From the NCBI GenBank assembly GCA_039812705.1, contig JBDIBA010000004.1, positions 1 through 64,000 of the forward strand: a stretch of DNA of 64,000 nt. The letters are read 5' to 3'. The stretch's first letter is position 1. Every line of letters starts with the position of its first letter. Both the position numbers and the translations under genes were made by a program. This document shows positions 26,078 to 34,361 of this stretch, in pieces. The stretch is from JBDIBA01 sp039812705 (lineage in GTDB: Bacteria; Actinomycetota; Acidimicrobiia; Acidimicrobiales; JBBSGY01). The notes beneath the pieces are model-generated. The model saw only the letters and a program-made list of their open reading frames with translations, was not told where the DNA came from and did no database searches.

Positions 26078-26652
26078 CCATGACGTCGAACGTTTCACGA
26101 CACACGTATCGCACGCCTGCGAACATTGTCACTCTGGTGCGCATTCTGCTTACGCCGGTTGTAATTGCAGTTATCTACTTGTACGCGCCGTCATGGTGGG
26201 TGTTGGCGTTTTCTTTTGCCGTCACGTTCACCGATCGCATTGACGGTTGGCTTGCGCGACGTTACGGGACAAGCAAAGTGGGTACGTTTCTTGATCCTTT
26301 GAGCGACAAGTTCATTGTTCTTGGTTGTTATTTCGCCCTTGTAGCGCTGGGTTGGGTGTCGATCATTCCTGTCGTGCTTATTGCCGTGCGTGAAGTCGGC
26401 ATGCAGGTGTGGCGTTCGCAGCTTGCGAAACAGGGTGTCAGTGTTCCTGCGCGCCAATCCGGCAAGTACAAGATGTGGGCACAGTCGCTCGCCGTTGCAC
26501 TTGCCTTGATCCCGGGTGTCATTGCCAATTTCAGTTGGCTTTTCACGTCGGCGGTCTGGTTTGCAGTTGGTTTCACGTATTGGTCGTTTGTTCAGTACAT
26601 AGTTGATGCACGTCGCTTTGGTCACCCAACGGGGGCGGCAACGAAGTCGTGA
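26074..26652 (+). CDS. pgsA: CDP-diacylglycerol-glycerol-3-phosphate 3-phosphatidyltransferase-like protein
   Basis: A 192-residue CDP-alcohol phosphatidyltransferase with about five membrane segments. The catalytic motif reads TDRIDGWLARRYGTSKVGTF followed by LDPLSDK, with all four Asp present. The gap between AR and the next Gly is seven residues, whereas the textbook motif has eight. The probable product is phosphatidylglycerophosphate, but other CDP-alcohol transferases cannot be excluded by sequence alone. It overlaps rimO and cinA by four bases each, in a conserved rimO-pgsA-cinA-recA order. Confidence 0.85.
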   Translation: MTMTSNVSRHTYRTPANIVTLVRILLTPVVIAVIYLYAPSWWVLAFSFAVTFTDRIDGWLARRYGTSKVGTFLDPLSDKFIVLGCYFALVALGWVSIIPVVLIAVREVGMQVWRSQLAKQGVSVPARQSGKYKMWAQSLAVALALIPGVIANFSWLFTSAVWFAVGFTYWSFVQYIVDARRFGHPTGAATKS

Positions 26653-27908
26653 ATGTTGAAGTCCTAGTCGTCGGAACAGAGTTGTTGTTGGGTCCGGTGG
26701 TTGACACGAACTCAACTTGGATTGGCGAACAACTCGCTGGGCGGGGAATTGACGTGTTCCGACGTGTTGCTGTCGGCGACAATCACGAACGCATTGTTGC
26801 TGCCATGAAAGACGCGTTGTCGCGCGCCGATGCAGTCATTGTTACGGGTGGTTTAGGACCAACCGACGATGACATCACAAGAGAAGCCGCAGCCGAGGTC
26901 ATGAATGAACAATTGGTTTGTGATGAAACCGTTGTTGACGACTTGCGTAAGTATTTTTCACGCCGTTCATACGTGATGGCGGAGGCCAACCTTCGTCAGG
27001 CAATGCGTCCACAGAGTGCGCGTCTGATTCGTCAAAGCGGTGGAACTGCGCCGGGCCTTGTGTGCCCAGTGGGCGAGAAGGTCATGTACTTGGTTCCTGG
27101 TGTTCCATCTGAAATGCGCGAGATGTTGTCAAATGTCGTGCTGGATGAATTGGCCGGCCGCGCAAAGACCAACTCTGTAATTGCTGTGCGCACGGTGCGT
27201 TGTTGGGGAGTGTCTGAAGCACACATTGGCGAGTTGTTGGCCGCGCGCGTGCGCGAGATTGACAGCACTAATCATCTTGTGCGCATTGCTTATTTGGCGC
27301 GAGGCATCGAGGGCGTTCATGTGCGTTTAACGGTGAAGGATGTGAGTGTTGAAGCCGCGCACGCCGAACTCGATGAAGAAGAAAAGCGCGTTCGCGGTCT
27401 GTTGGGTAGCTGCGTTTATGGCGTTGATGATCAGACTATGGAGGCCGTTGTTGGTTCGCTGTTGGTTGAGCGCGGACTGACGCTTGGTGTTGCTGAGTCG
27501 ATGACGGGCGGACTAGTTGCGTCGCGCGTTACCGATGTGGCCGGCGCAAGCAAGTGGTTTCGTGGTGGTGTCGTTTCTTATGCAAGCGAGGTCAAGTTCG
27601 ATGTGTTGAACGTTCCGCGCGGCAATGTCGTGACGGCAGATTGCGCGGCGGCCATGGCAATGGGTGTGCGCGACACGCTCAATGCCGATGTCGGTCTTTC
27701 GGTGACCGGCGTTGCGGGGCCGGATTCCCAAGAGGGGCAGAAACCCGGCACGGTGTTTTGTGGCATCGCAGGGTTGCCTGGTGCGACTTCCGGTGTTGAA
27801 TCCGGTGTTGAGGTGATCCGCCTTGACTTGGTTGGAGACCGCCGCCATGTCCGTGAATCCGCTGCGATGCATCTTGTTAACGGTCTGCGCCTGCGTCTGT
27901 TGGGTTAG
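26649..27908 (+). CDS. cinA: CinA family protein (NMN amidohydrolase-like / competence-damage)
   Basis: A 419-residue protein. The N-terminal MoCF-like domain (VEVLVVGTELLLGPVVDTNSTWIGEQL, VTGGLGPTDDDITREA) is the CinA ADP-ribose pyrophosphatase/COG1058 region. The C-terminal domain (LGVAESMTGGLVASRVTDVAGASKWFRGGVVSY, VTGVAGPD, KPGTVF) is the PncC-type NMN deamidase. The GTG at 26649 overlaps the pgsA stop. Functions in pyridine-nucleotide salvage are known for family members; the link to transformation is historical. Confidence 0.93.
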   Translation: MNVEVLVVGTELLLGPVVDTNSTWIGEQLAGRGIDVFRRVAVGDNHERIVAAMKDALSRADAVIVTGGLGPTDDDITREAAAEVMNEQLVCDETVVDDLRKYFSRRSYVMAEANLRQAMRPQSARLIRQSGGTAPGLVCPVGEKVMYLVPGVPSEMREMLSNVVLDELAGRAKTNSVIAVRTVRCWGVSEAHIGELLAARVREIDSTNHLVRIAYLARGIEGVHVRLTVKDVSVEAAHAELDEEEKRVRGLLGSCVYGVDDQTMEAVVGSLLVERGLTLGVAESMTGGLVASRVTDVAGASKWFRGGVVSYASEVKFDVLNVPRGNVVTADCAAAMAMGVRDTLNADVGLSVTGVAGPDSQEGQKPGTVFCGIAGLPGATSGVESGVEVIRLDLVGDRRHVRESAAMHLVNGLRLRLLG

Positions 27909-27970
27909 TTCAGGTTGCTTGGCTGGCCGGCTGGCTGTTCGGATTGCCGTTTGGGCGGGAAATCCGTGCG

Positions 27971-27994
27971 CGAACGCCTGTTCGTGGCTAGGGT
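27971..27994 (+). promoter_or_regulatory. recA promoter with perfect LexA (SOS) box
   Basis: CGAACGCCTGTTCG at 27971-27984 matches the Gram-positive/actinobacterial LexA box CGAACnnnnGTTCG at every fixed base. A -10 (TAGGGT, 27989-27994) begins five bases later, so bound LexA would block RNA polymerase. The same layout occurs before lexA and the LysM gene. Confidence 0.85.
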
Positions 27995-28053
27995 GAAACC
28001 CGAACGCCGGAAAGGGGCCTGCCAATGAGTGTCACACCCCCTGCGTAGTTTGG

Positions 28054-29154
28054 TTGGCACAACAAAAGAGGTCATCGAAGCCGGAGCCCTCCGGCAAGAG
28101 TCAATCCGGTTCAGTCCGGGAAAGTGGGGAAGTAATGGAGCAAGCCAAAGCACTCGAAATGGCAATGAGCCAAATCACCAAGCAGTTCGGACAGGGTTCC
28201 ATCATGAAGATGGGTGACCGTCCGCAGATGGAAATTGAATCCATTCCAACTGGTGCGTTGTCGCTAGATGTTGCCCTTGGCATAGGTGGTTTGCCGCGCG
28301 GTCGCGTGGTTGAAATCTACGGTCCCGAATCGTCGGGTAAGTCAACGCTGGCTACTCACGTGGTTGCCGAGGCTCAGCGCAACGGTGGCAAGTGTGCCTA
28401 CATCGACGCCGAGCACGCAATGGACCCTGTCTATGCAGCTGCCATCGGTGTCGACATCGACGACTTGCTGATTTCCCAGCCAGACACTGGTGAGCAAGCT
28501 CTTGAGATCACCGACATGTTGATTCGTTCAGGTGCGCTCGACGTCATCGTCATCGACTCCGTTGCCGCACTTACGCCAAAGGCCGAAATCGAAGGCGACA
28601 TGGGTGACAGCCACGTTGGTCTGCAAGCTCGTTTGATGTCTCAGGCGCTTCGCAAGATCACCGCGAACCTGAACCGTTCAAATACGGTCTGCATCTTCAT
28701 TAACCAGTTGCGAGAAAAAATCGGCGTCATGTTTGGTTCTCCGGAGACGACTCCGGGTGGTCGTGCGCTGAAGTTCTACTCGTCGGTGCGTTTGGACATT
28801 CGTCGCATTGAGTCCATTAAGGATGGTGTCGAGGTTGTTGGTAACCGCACTCGCGTGAAGGTTGTCAAGAACAAGGTGTCGGCACCGTTCCGTCAGGCCG
28901 AGTTCGACATCATGTACGGAAAGGGAATCAGTCGCGAGGGCTCCTTGCTCGATGTTGGTGTCGAGCGCGAGATCATCAAGAAGGCTGGTGCGTGGTTTAC
29001 CTACGAGGGTGAACAACTCGGACAAGGTCGCGAGAACGCGAAGAAGTATTTGGCCGAGAATCTCGAGCTCATGGTCGAGATTGACGAAAAGGTGCGCAAG
29101 GCCGCCGGTCTCGATGTCGGCGATTCCGCAGAAGAGGTCATCACTCTCGACTGA
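28054..29154 (+). CDS. recA: Recombinase RecA
   Basis: RecA promotes homologous recombination and stimulates LexA self-cleavage. The core starts at KALEMAMSQITKQFGQGSIM; Walker A is GPESSGKST (about 90-98 in this numbering), with VIDSVAALTPKAE and FINQLREKIGVMFGSPETTPGG downstream. No intein is present. The start is uncertain: TTG 28054 gives a 27-residue basic, Ser-rich leader, whereas ATG 28135 has GGGGAAG very close before it and begins MEQAKALEMA, slightly shorter than usual RecA. A strong terminator follows, so a recX gene is not directly attached. Confidence 0.95.
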   Translation: MAQQKRSSKPEPSGKSQSGSVRESGEVMEQAKALEMAMSQITKQFGQGSIMKMGDRPQMEIESIPTGALSLDVALGIGGLPRGRVVEIYGPESSGKSTLATHVVAEAQRNGGKCAYIDAEHAMDPVYAAAIGVDIDDLLISQPDTGEQALEITDMLIRSGALDVIVIDSVAALTPKAEIEGDMGDSHVGLQARLMSQALRKITANLNRSNTVCIFINQLREKIGVMFGSPETTPGGRALKFYSSVRLDIRRIESIKDGVEVVGNRTRVKVVKNKVSAPFRQAEFDIMYGKGISREGSLLDVGVEREIIKKAGAWFTYEGEQLGQGRENAKKYLAENLELMVEIDEKVRKAAGLDVGDSAEEVITLD

Positions 29155-29180
29155 CCGCTTTTCCTTCTTGCCTGTTTGAA

Positions 29181-29220
29181 CAACAAACCCCGCGCGGCTT
29201 CCGCCCCGCGGGGTTTGTTG
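29181..29220 (+). terminator. Strong terminator after recA
   Basis: A perfect 14-bp stem, 29181-29194 with 29207-29220, and a 12-base loop. The right arm ends in TTTGTTG. It lies 26 bases after the recA stop. Confidence 0.85.
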
Positions 29221-29586
29221 CATCCCACCCCTGCCCGGCCCGCCCGCCCCGCCCTCACCCGGCCCGCCAAGCGGCCGGCTCGGCCTCAATCCGCCTCGCG
29301 AGTTGGCTTCGGTATCGGTTTTTCTTTCAGTTTTGGGGGCGATTCGGCCGGAAAGTGAAAGAAAGTCGGCGTGAATGCGAGGAGTGACGGCAAGTTTCTT
29401 TCACCACGGGCCAGACGACAAAAAAACTCGGTCCGCCACTTGCAACCTCACTATCGGTGGCGCTAATAATTGAACTCAGTTCGAAAGGTGCATGCGTCGG
29501 CGGGCGACGCGCACCAATCGAGCTTCTGCGCTCAGCGCCTCGGTGAGTTTTCGCCCTCCTAAACCCTTTAGCGAGGAGACAACTCC
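29221..29586. other. Gene-free stretch before the nuclease gene: C-rich tract, inverted repeat and leader
   Basis: From 29221 to about 29280 the plus strand is extremely C-rich with almost no A or T. The left 61-bp inverted repeat of the nuclease cassette follows (29304-29364). TTTCTTTCA, the repeat's inner motif, recurs at 29395-29403. The rest is a leader with an imperfect palindrome, TTGAACTCAGTTCGAA at 29470-29485, and GAGGAG at 29572-29577 before the GTG at 29587. I see no small gene here. Confidence 0.6.
29304..29364 (+). repeat. Left inverted repeat of the nuclease cassette
   Basis: The 61-base segment matches the reverse complement of 30527-30587 at 49 of 61 positions by hand alignment. 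The outer 26 bases (29304-29329) are identical to the complement of 30562-30587. It contains its own inverted repeat, TTTCTTTCA 29321-29329 and TGAAAGAAA 29356-29364, 26 bases apart. Confidence 0.9.
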
Positions 29587-30453
29587 GTGCGAATTCCTTT
29601 CACTACCCGCCAGGCTCTTGAGGCCGGCGTCTCGCCAGCATCACTAACCCGTCAGATAAAGCGACAACAGATCCAACGCGTTTGCCAAGGCGCATACGTC
29701 GCAGGGTCCGATCCGATAACCATTGAAGAACGCGCGGCCGCTGTAACGCTCGCTTCACGCGCCGTTGCATTCGGGACCTTTGCGGCAACACTTCACGAGT
29801 TGGACAACATTTCGGTGAGTCAGCCGTTCGCATGTGTGCAAACGCAGCGAAAGTCATCACTTGAAGGGGTCCGCACGCGCTTTCTGCCTGACGCCCACAT
29901 TACGAACATCAACGGCATCCCTTGCACTTCCGCGTTGCAAACAATGCTCGACCTCGCCGAAGTCGTCTCGGACAATCTTTGGGAATGCGCTCTTGAATCC
30001 GCGCTCCGCAAGAGGCTGGTTCGACTCGTCGACCTTGAGGCCGCGTTGTTGAAGCGCCGATTTGGAAACCCGCGGATCCGCCGTGTGCTTGAGCGACGAG
30101 GCAGGTCAGAACCGCCGACAGAAAGTCTTCTCGAGACACTAATGGTTCAGTTGATCCGCAGCTCGGACGCAATTCCTATGCCGGAACGACAAGTGGAAGT
30201 GACATCGGCAGGCGGAACCGTCATCGCGCGGGTTGATCTTGTTTGGCGCGACGCGAAGATTTTTATCGAGCTTGACGGCAGCCATCACGCCGATCAGGAA
30301 CTTCACGACAAGACTCGCGAAACCGCCGTGATGGCTGCAACAGGTTGGCGACCCGTTCGATTCACTTGGGAAAACGTTGTCAGGACTCCGCGCGTCACTT
30401 TGGATCGCCTCGAACGGATCTACCAGTGGTCTGTGGATCCGAAATCGGCTTAA
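29587..30453 (+). CDS. AbiEi-like N-terminal / DUF559 (Vsr-like nuclease) C-terminal protein
   Basis: A 288-residue soluble protein. The N terminus (FTTRQALEAGVSPASLTRQI, then QRVCQGAYVAG) resembles the winged-helix AbiEi-type antitoxin domain. The C-terminal half has PTESLLETLM, then VARVDLVWRD-type D217 and FIELDGSHH with E228 and D230, matching the PD-(D/E)xK-like core of DUF559/very-short-patch-repair nucleases, and ends in TGWRPVRFTWENV. GAGGAG at 29572-29577 supports the GTG. No partner toxin gene is adjacent. The gene sits alone inside a pair of inverted repeats, which suggests a mobile or selfish cassette. The activity is inferred. Confidence 0.75.
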   Translation: MRIPFTTRQALEAGVSPASLTRQIKRQQIQRVCQGAYVAGSDPITIEERAAAVTLASRAVAFGTFAATLHELDNISVSQPFACVQTQRKSSLEGVRTRFLPDAHITNINGIPCTSALQTMLDLAEVVSDNLWECALESALRKRLVRLVDLEAALLKRRFGNPRIRRVLERRGRSEPPTESLLETLMVQLIRSSDAIPMPERQVEVTSAGGTVIARVDLVWRDAKIFIELDGSHHADQELHDKTRETAVMAATGWRPVRFTWENVVRTPRVTLDRLERIYQWSVDPKSA

Positions 30454-30526
30454 TTGGCATCGCGGCGGCGGCATCGTTCGATCAGTGGCGGTGCTCATCG
30501 TGGCCTGAGCGTCGATTGACGGAGAG

Positions 30527-30587
30527 TTTCTTTCAAAATTGAGGCAATTCGGGCCCAAAAATGAAAGAAAAACCGATACCGAAGCCA
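30527..30587 (-). repeat. Right inverted repeat of the nuclease cassette
   Basis: Mirror copy of 29304-29364. The outer 26 bases (30562-30587) are perfect. Its internal arms are TTTCTTTCA 30527-30535 and TGAAAGAAA 30562-30570, again 26 bases apart. The two copies bound 1284 bp. Confidence 0.9.
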
Positions 30588-30590
30588 GAG

Positions 30591-30619
30591 AGAGCGCGGC
30601 CGAAGGTCGCGCTCTTTCT
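30591..30619 (+). terminator. Terminator between the nuclease cassette and miaB
   Basis: AGAGCGCGGCC (30591-30601) pairs with GGTCGCGCTCT (30605-30615) with one G-T pair and a three-base loop, followed by TTCT. It lies just outside the right inverted repeat. Confidence 0.7.
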
Positions 30620-30658
30620 ACGGGCGTGAGTCGGCGCGGGGTTGAGGTGGGCGGCGGG

Positions 30659-30664
30659 TAGGAT
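30659..30664 (+). promoter_or_regulatory. Candidate -10 box for miaB
   Basis: TAGGAT lies nine bases before the miaB ATG. No Shine-Dalgarno site is present, so the mRNA may be leaderless or nearly so. Confidence 0.4.
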
Positions 30665-30673
30665 CATCGCCCG

Positions 30674-32113
30674 ATGTCGCGCACCTATTTTGTCCGGACG
30701 TTTGGCTGTCAGATGAACGAGCACGATTCTGAACGAATCGCCGGTTTGTTGGAGGCCGAAGGCATGACGCCGGCCGAATCCCAAGAGGAAGCCGACGTTG
30801 TCGTCATGAACACATGCACGATTCGAGAAAATGCCGACACGCGTCTCTACGGCGAACTCGGCCGCCTAAAGGCAATAAAAGACCAGCGCCCGGACATGCA
30901 GATTGCCGTGGGTGGATGCATGGCACAGAAGGACAAGGGTGGGGTTCAAGAACGCGCGCCATGGGTTGACGCGGTGTTTGGGACGCACAACGTCGCCAAC
31001 GCAGCCGAACTGTTGAAAAGGGCAGAGCTTGAAGGCCCGATAACTGAGATTTTTGAAGAAGCTGAAGCGTTCCCTTCTGCGTTGCCGGTGCGTCGCGACG
31101 TTCCGTGGTCGGCATGGGTGACCATACAGATCGGGTGTGACAACAAGTGCGCGTTCTGCATCGTCCCGTCTGTGCGTGGCAAGGAAATCTCGCGACCATT
31201 CGGCGAGTTGCTCGAAGAAGTGTCAAACCTGGCCGAACAAGGCACAACCGAAGTCACATTGCTCGGCCAGAACGTCAACTCCTACGGTCGCGACATCACG
31301 GTTGACTTGCGCGGCACCGAAACGCGCGACTCGTTCAAGGCCGGTGCGATCTGGGCGGCAGGCGAGACGTTGCGCCCGCGCCCGCTGTTTGCGGACCTGT
31401 TGCGCGAAGTCGGTGCAATCGACGGCATTGAACGCGTCCGCTACACAAGTCCGCACCCGAAGGACCTGCGACCCGAAACGATTGCTGCGATGGCCGATAC
31501 GCCCGAGGTTTGCAATCACCTCCACCTACCACTGCAGAGTGGCTCGAATGAAGTGTTGCGTCGCATGCACCGCGGCTACACGGCCGAGCGATACTTGGAG
31601 AAACTCGCGGCTGCGCGTTCCGGTATCGACGACCTGGCAGTGACCACAGACATCATCGTTGGGTTTCCCGGTGAAACCGAAGAGGACTTTCTCGCAAGTT
31701 GCCAGGTTGCAGCCGAGGCCGAATATGACAGCGCGTTTCTGTTCCGGTTCTCGCCACGTCCCGGCACGGAAGCCGCCGAGTTTTCGCCAGAACTGATGGT
31801 TCCCGAAGACGTCATCGCAGACCGTTTCAATCGCATCAACGCGATTCTTGAAAGAAGCGCCCTGCGTAAGCACGAATCGCGCGTTGGCAGAACCGAAGAG
31901 GTTCTCATCGAAGGCCCGAGCAAGCGCAACGCAGATGTTTCAAGCGGTCGAACCCGTCAGAACAAGCTTGTGCACATTCCCGGCGTCTACAAGGGCGGCA
32001 GTCTTGTGATGGCAGAAATCGAAAGCGCAGCCCCGCACTTCCTGCGCGGTCGCTTGGTCGAAAAACTTCGCGACGCCAAACACAAGCGTCGCATCGCGGT
32101 ATTCGCCTCTTGA
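30674..32113 (+). CDS. miaB: tRNA-2-methylthio-N6-dimethylallyladenosine synthase
   Basis: A 479-residue radical-SAM methylthiotransferase acting on A37 of tRNAs already prenylated by MiaA. The N terminus has VRTFGCQMNEHDSERIAGLL, NTCTIRENAD and GGCMAQKD (three cluster-binding Cys). The radical-SAM motif is C155-D-N-K-C159-A-F-C162, followed by IVPSVRGKEISRP. NVNSYGRD, VGFPGETEEDF and a C-terminal TRAM domain complete it. The stop overlaps the TTG of miaA (TTGA), so the two sequential enzymes are translationally coupled. Confidence 0.95.
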   Translation: MSRTYFVRTFGCQMNEHDSERIAGLLEAEGMTPAESQEEADVVVMNTCTIRENADTRLYGELGRLKAIKDQRPDMQIAVGGCMAQKDKGGVQERAPWVDAVFGTHNVANAAELLKRAELEGPITEIFEEAEAFPSALPVRRDVPWSAWVTIQIGCDNKCAFCIVPSVRGKEISRPFGELLEEVSNLAEQGTTEVTLLGQNVNSYGRDITVDLRGTETRDSFKAGAIWAAGETLRPRPLFADLLREVGAIDGIERVRYTSPHPKDLRPETIAAMADTPEVCNHLHLPLQSGSNEVLRRMHRGYTAERYLEKLAAARSGIDDLAVTTDIIVGFPGETEEDFLASCQVAAEAEYDSAFLFRFSPRPGTEAAEFSPELMVPEDVIADRFNRINAILERSALRKHESRVGRTEEVLIEGPSKRNADVSSGRTRQNKLVHIPGVYKGGSLVMAEIESAAPHFLRGRLVEKLRDAKHKRRIAVFAS

Positions 32114-33042
32114 CAAATCACATTTGCCTGGTTGGTACGACTGCATCTGGAAAGTCGCGCATTGCAATTGAAATTGCCAAAGCCTTTCCCGACACATTCG
32201 AACTTGTTAGCGCGGACTCCATGGCGGTTTATCGGGGGATGGACATCGGCACGGCGACGCCGACTGCGCACGAACGCCAGGCCGCGCGCCACCACATGAT
32301 CGACATTGTCGACGCCGGTGCGGACTACACGTTGAGCGAGTTTCAATCAACGGTGCGAAGCGTGCTGAAAGACATCGAGTCACGCAACAAGCGGGCAATT
32401 CTGGTTGGCGGAACAGGTCTCTATGTGCGCGCCATTGTTGACCCGTTCGACATTCCCGGGCAGTTTCCAGATGCGCGCCGACACGTAGATCAACTCTCTG
32501 TCGACCAACTCGCAGAGCGCCTTGGTGAACTAGACCCGCTTGCATTGTCGCGAATCCCGAAGGGCAATGAACGTCGACTGCAGCGCGCACTTGAAGTGAC
32601 GATTGGCTCGGGCAGGCCATTTTCGTCGTTTGGTCAAGGGATGGATAGGTTCGCGCCGACGTCATTTGCACAGTTCGGTATTTGGCTGCCTCGACCCGTT
32701 GTCGCGAAACGAATTGAATCGCGCGTTGATGAAATGATCTCGAGCGGCTGGATTGATGAAACGCGAAAGCTGCTGGACGGAGATTGGTCGCGTACGGCGC
32801 GTCAGGCGATTGGTTACAAGCAGTGGCAACAAGTGATTGCTGGAGAAGTTCCGCTTGAGAGGGCACGGACGGAAGTCATTTCGGCAACGAAATCCTTCGC
32901 CCGCAAGCAAAGAATGTGGTTTCGGCGCGATCCGCGGGTCAAGTGGTTTGGGACCGAAGAGGACCCGGCCGCGCTCATTCCTGCGTTGCTGGCAGAATGT
33001 CGGGCTTGGCGCAATATCGAGATGCAAGGAGGTGACAAATGA
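32110..33042 (+). CDS. miaA: tRNA dimethylallyltransferase
   Basis: A 310-residue enzyme adding a dimethylallyl group to A37 of UNN-reading tRNAs. The P-loop is LVGTTASGKSRIAI (the usual first Pro of GPTASGK is replaced by Thr). VSADSMAVYRGMDIGTA, HHMIDIVDAGADYTLSEF, LVGGTGLYVRAIVD and RQAIGYKQW are further signatures. The TTG start at 32110 overlaps the miaB stop. The miaB-miaA-hflX-dapF order is conserved in Actinomycetota. Confidence 0.94.
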   Translation: MTNHICLVGTTASGKSRIAIEIAKAFPDTFELVSADSMAVYRGMDIGTATPTAHERQAARHHMIDIVDAGADYTLSEFQSTVRSVLKDIESRNKRAILVGGTGLYVRAIVDPFDIPGQFPDARRHVDQLSVDQLAERLGELDPLALSRIPKGNERRLQRALEVTIGSGRPFSSFGQGMDRFAPTSFAQFGIWLPRPVVAKRIESRVDEMISSGWIDETRKLLDGDWSRTARQAIGYKQWQQVIAGEVPLERARTEVISATKSFARKQRMWFRRDPRVKWFGTEEDPAALIPALLAECRAWRNIEMQGGDK

Positions 33043-34361
33043 GCCTTATTGAGCGGTCGTTTAGAGAAAAGATTGTTCTGGTGGGCGTTGTCACGTCTGC
33101 GCAGTCCCAAGAAGAGGTCGAGGTAAGCCTCGACGAGCTTGCCCTGCTTGTCGACACGGCCGGCGCCGATGTCAAGGCGCGGATCATTCAACGCCGCGAT
33201 GCGCCCGACCCCGCCACCTATGTTGGGCGCGGCAAGGCGCAAGAACTGCACGAGATCTCGTTAGAAGTTGACTCGGACACGGTTGTATTCGACGACGAAT
33301 TGACGCCGGCGCAGCAGCGCAACCTCGAAAAGATTCTTGGCCGCACAGCCATTGACCGCACGGCCGTCATCTTGGACATCTTTGGCCAAAACGCGCGCAC
33401 GCTTGAAGGCAAGGCCCAAGTCGAACTGGCACTTCTTCGTTACAGATTGCCAAGGTTGCGTGGCCGCGGCGTCAAGATGAGCCAGCAAGGTGGTGGCATC
33501 GGAACGCGAATGGGTGGCGGTGAAACGAAACTCGAAACGGACCGCCGAACGATTCTTCGTCGCATTTCTCAACTTGAAGCCGAGCTGCGCAGCGCCGATC
33601 AGACGCGCCAGATCCAACGGGGCTCTCGTCGTCGCAGCCGCAATCACCGTGTTTCATTCGTTGGCTATACCAACGCTGGCAAGTCCACGCTGCTCAACGC
33701 CATCACAAACGCGGGAACACTCGTCGAAAACCGCCTGTTTTCAACGCTCGATCCAATTACGCGCCGCGGCTCACTTCCCGGCGGTGAAGTCGTGTTGTTC
33801 AGCGACACCGTTGGTTTTGTGCGCAAGTTGCCTCACCAACTGGTTGAAGCGTTTCGTTCCACTCTTGAGGAAGTCAACGACGCAGAGTTGCTTGTGCATG
33901 TGGTTGACGCTTCGGGGCCAGACCCCCGCAAACAGATTGATGCTGTGCGCGTTGTTCTTGACGAGATCGAAACGGATCACATTCCCGAATTGATGATCTT
34001 CAACAAGGTCGACAGGTTGGACCCGCTGCAACGCGAAGACCTCGCGAGATTGGTTGACGAATACCCAGGTTGTGTGGTTGCTTCGGCTCGTTCAGGTGAA
34101 GGTGTCGAGCAGGTCGTTGCGGCGATTTCATCGCGACTGCGTGGTACTCGGTCCGTGCTCAACCTCGCAGTGCCGTTCCAGCGCGGTGACATTTACGCTG
34201 CGCTACACCGCGAAGGCGAGATCGTCAGCGAATCCGAGACCGAAAACGCCTGGATGATCGTTGTGCGGCTCGACAGGGCCGATGCACACCGATTCACTGA
34301 ATTCGAAATAGACAAAGACCAGCAGTCAGGTCAAATAGGGGAGCCCGATGCCACAGATTGA
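33039..34361 (+). CDS. hflX: GTPase HflX
   Basis: A 440-residue ribosome-associated GTPase that splits or rescues stalled 70S ribosomes. The HflX N-terminal domain has YVGRGKAQEL, FDDELTPAQQRNLE, RTAVILDIFGQNARTLEGKAQVELALLRYRLPRL and GGGIGTRMGGGETKLE. The G domain has VGYTNAGKSTLLN near 207, FSDTVGFVRKLPHQL and NKVD. AAGGAGGTGA at 33026-33035 is a near-perfect anti-16S match three bases before the ATG. The ATG overlaps the miaA stop. Confidence 0.95.
   Translation: MSLIERSFREKIVLVGVVTSAQSQEEVEVSLDELALLVDTAGADVKARIIQRRDAPDPATYVGRGKAQELHEISLEVDSDTVVFDDELTPAQQRNLEKILGRTAIDRTAVILDIFGQNARTLEGKAQVELALLRYRLPRLRGRGVKMSQQGGGIGTRMGGGETKLETDRRTILRRISQLEAELRSADQTRQIQRGSRRRSRNHRVSFVGYTNAGKSTLLNAITNAGTLVENRLFSTLDPITRRGSLPGGEVVLFSDTVGFVRKLPHQLVEAFRSTLEEVNDAELLVHVVDASGPDPRKQIDAVRVVLDEIETDHIPELMIFNKVDRLDPLQREDLARLVDEYPGCVVASARSGEGVEQVVAAISSRLRGTRSVLNLAVPFQRGDIYAALHREGEIVSESETENAWMIVVRLDRADAHRFTEFEIDKDQQSGQIGEPDATD

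Larger units (their letters stand above)
29304..30587. mobile_element. Putative mobile cassette: inverted repeats around a single nuclease-like gene
   Basis: 61-bp imperfect inverted repeats enclose only the AbiEi/DUF559 gene, inserted between the recA terminator and miaB. Size and ends resemble a small insertion element, but no transposase is recognisable and I could not identify an obvious target-site duplication. The nuclease itself, or machinery elsewhere, would have to move it. A non-mobile explanation, such as paired regulatory hairpins, remains possible. Confidence 0.5.

Noticed and set aside
29470..29485. TTGAACTCAGTTCGAA before the nuclease gene as a LexA box
   Set aside because: The half-sites are three bases apart, not four as in GAACnnnnGTTC. 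It may still be another operator.
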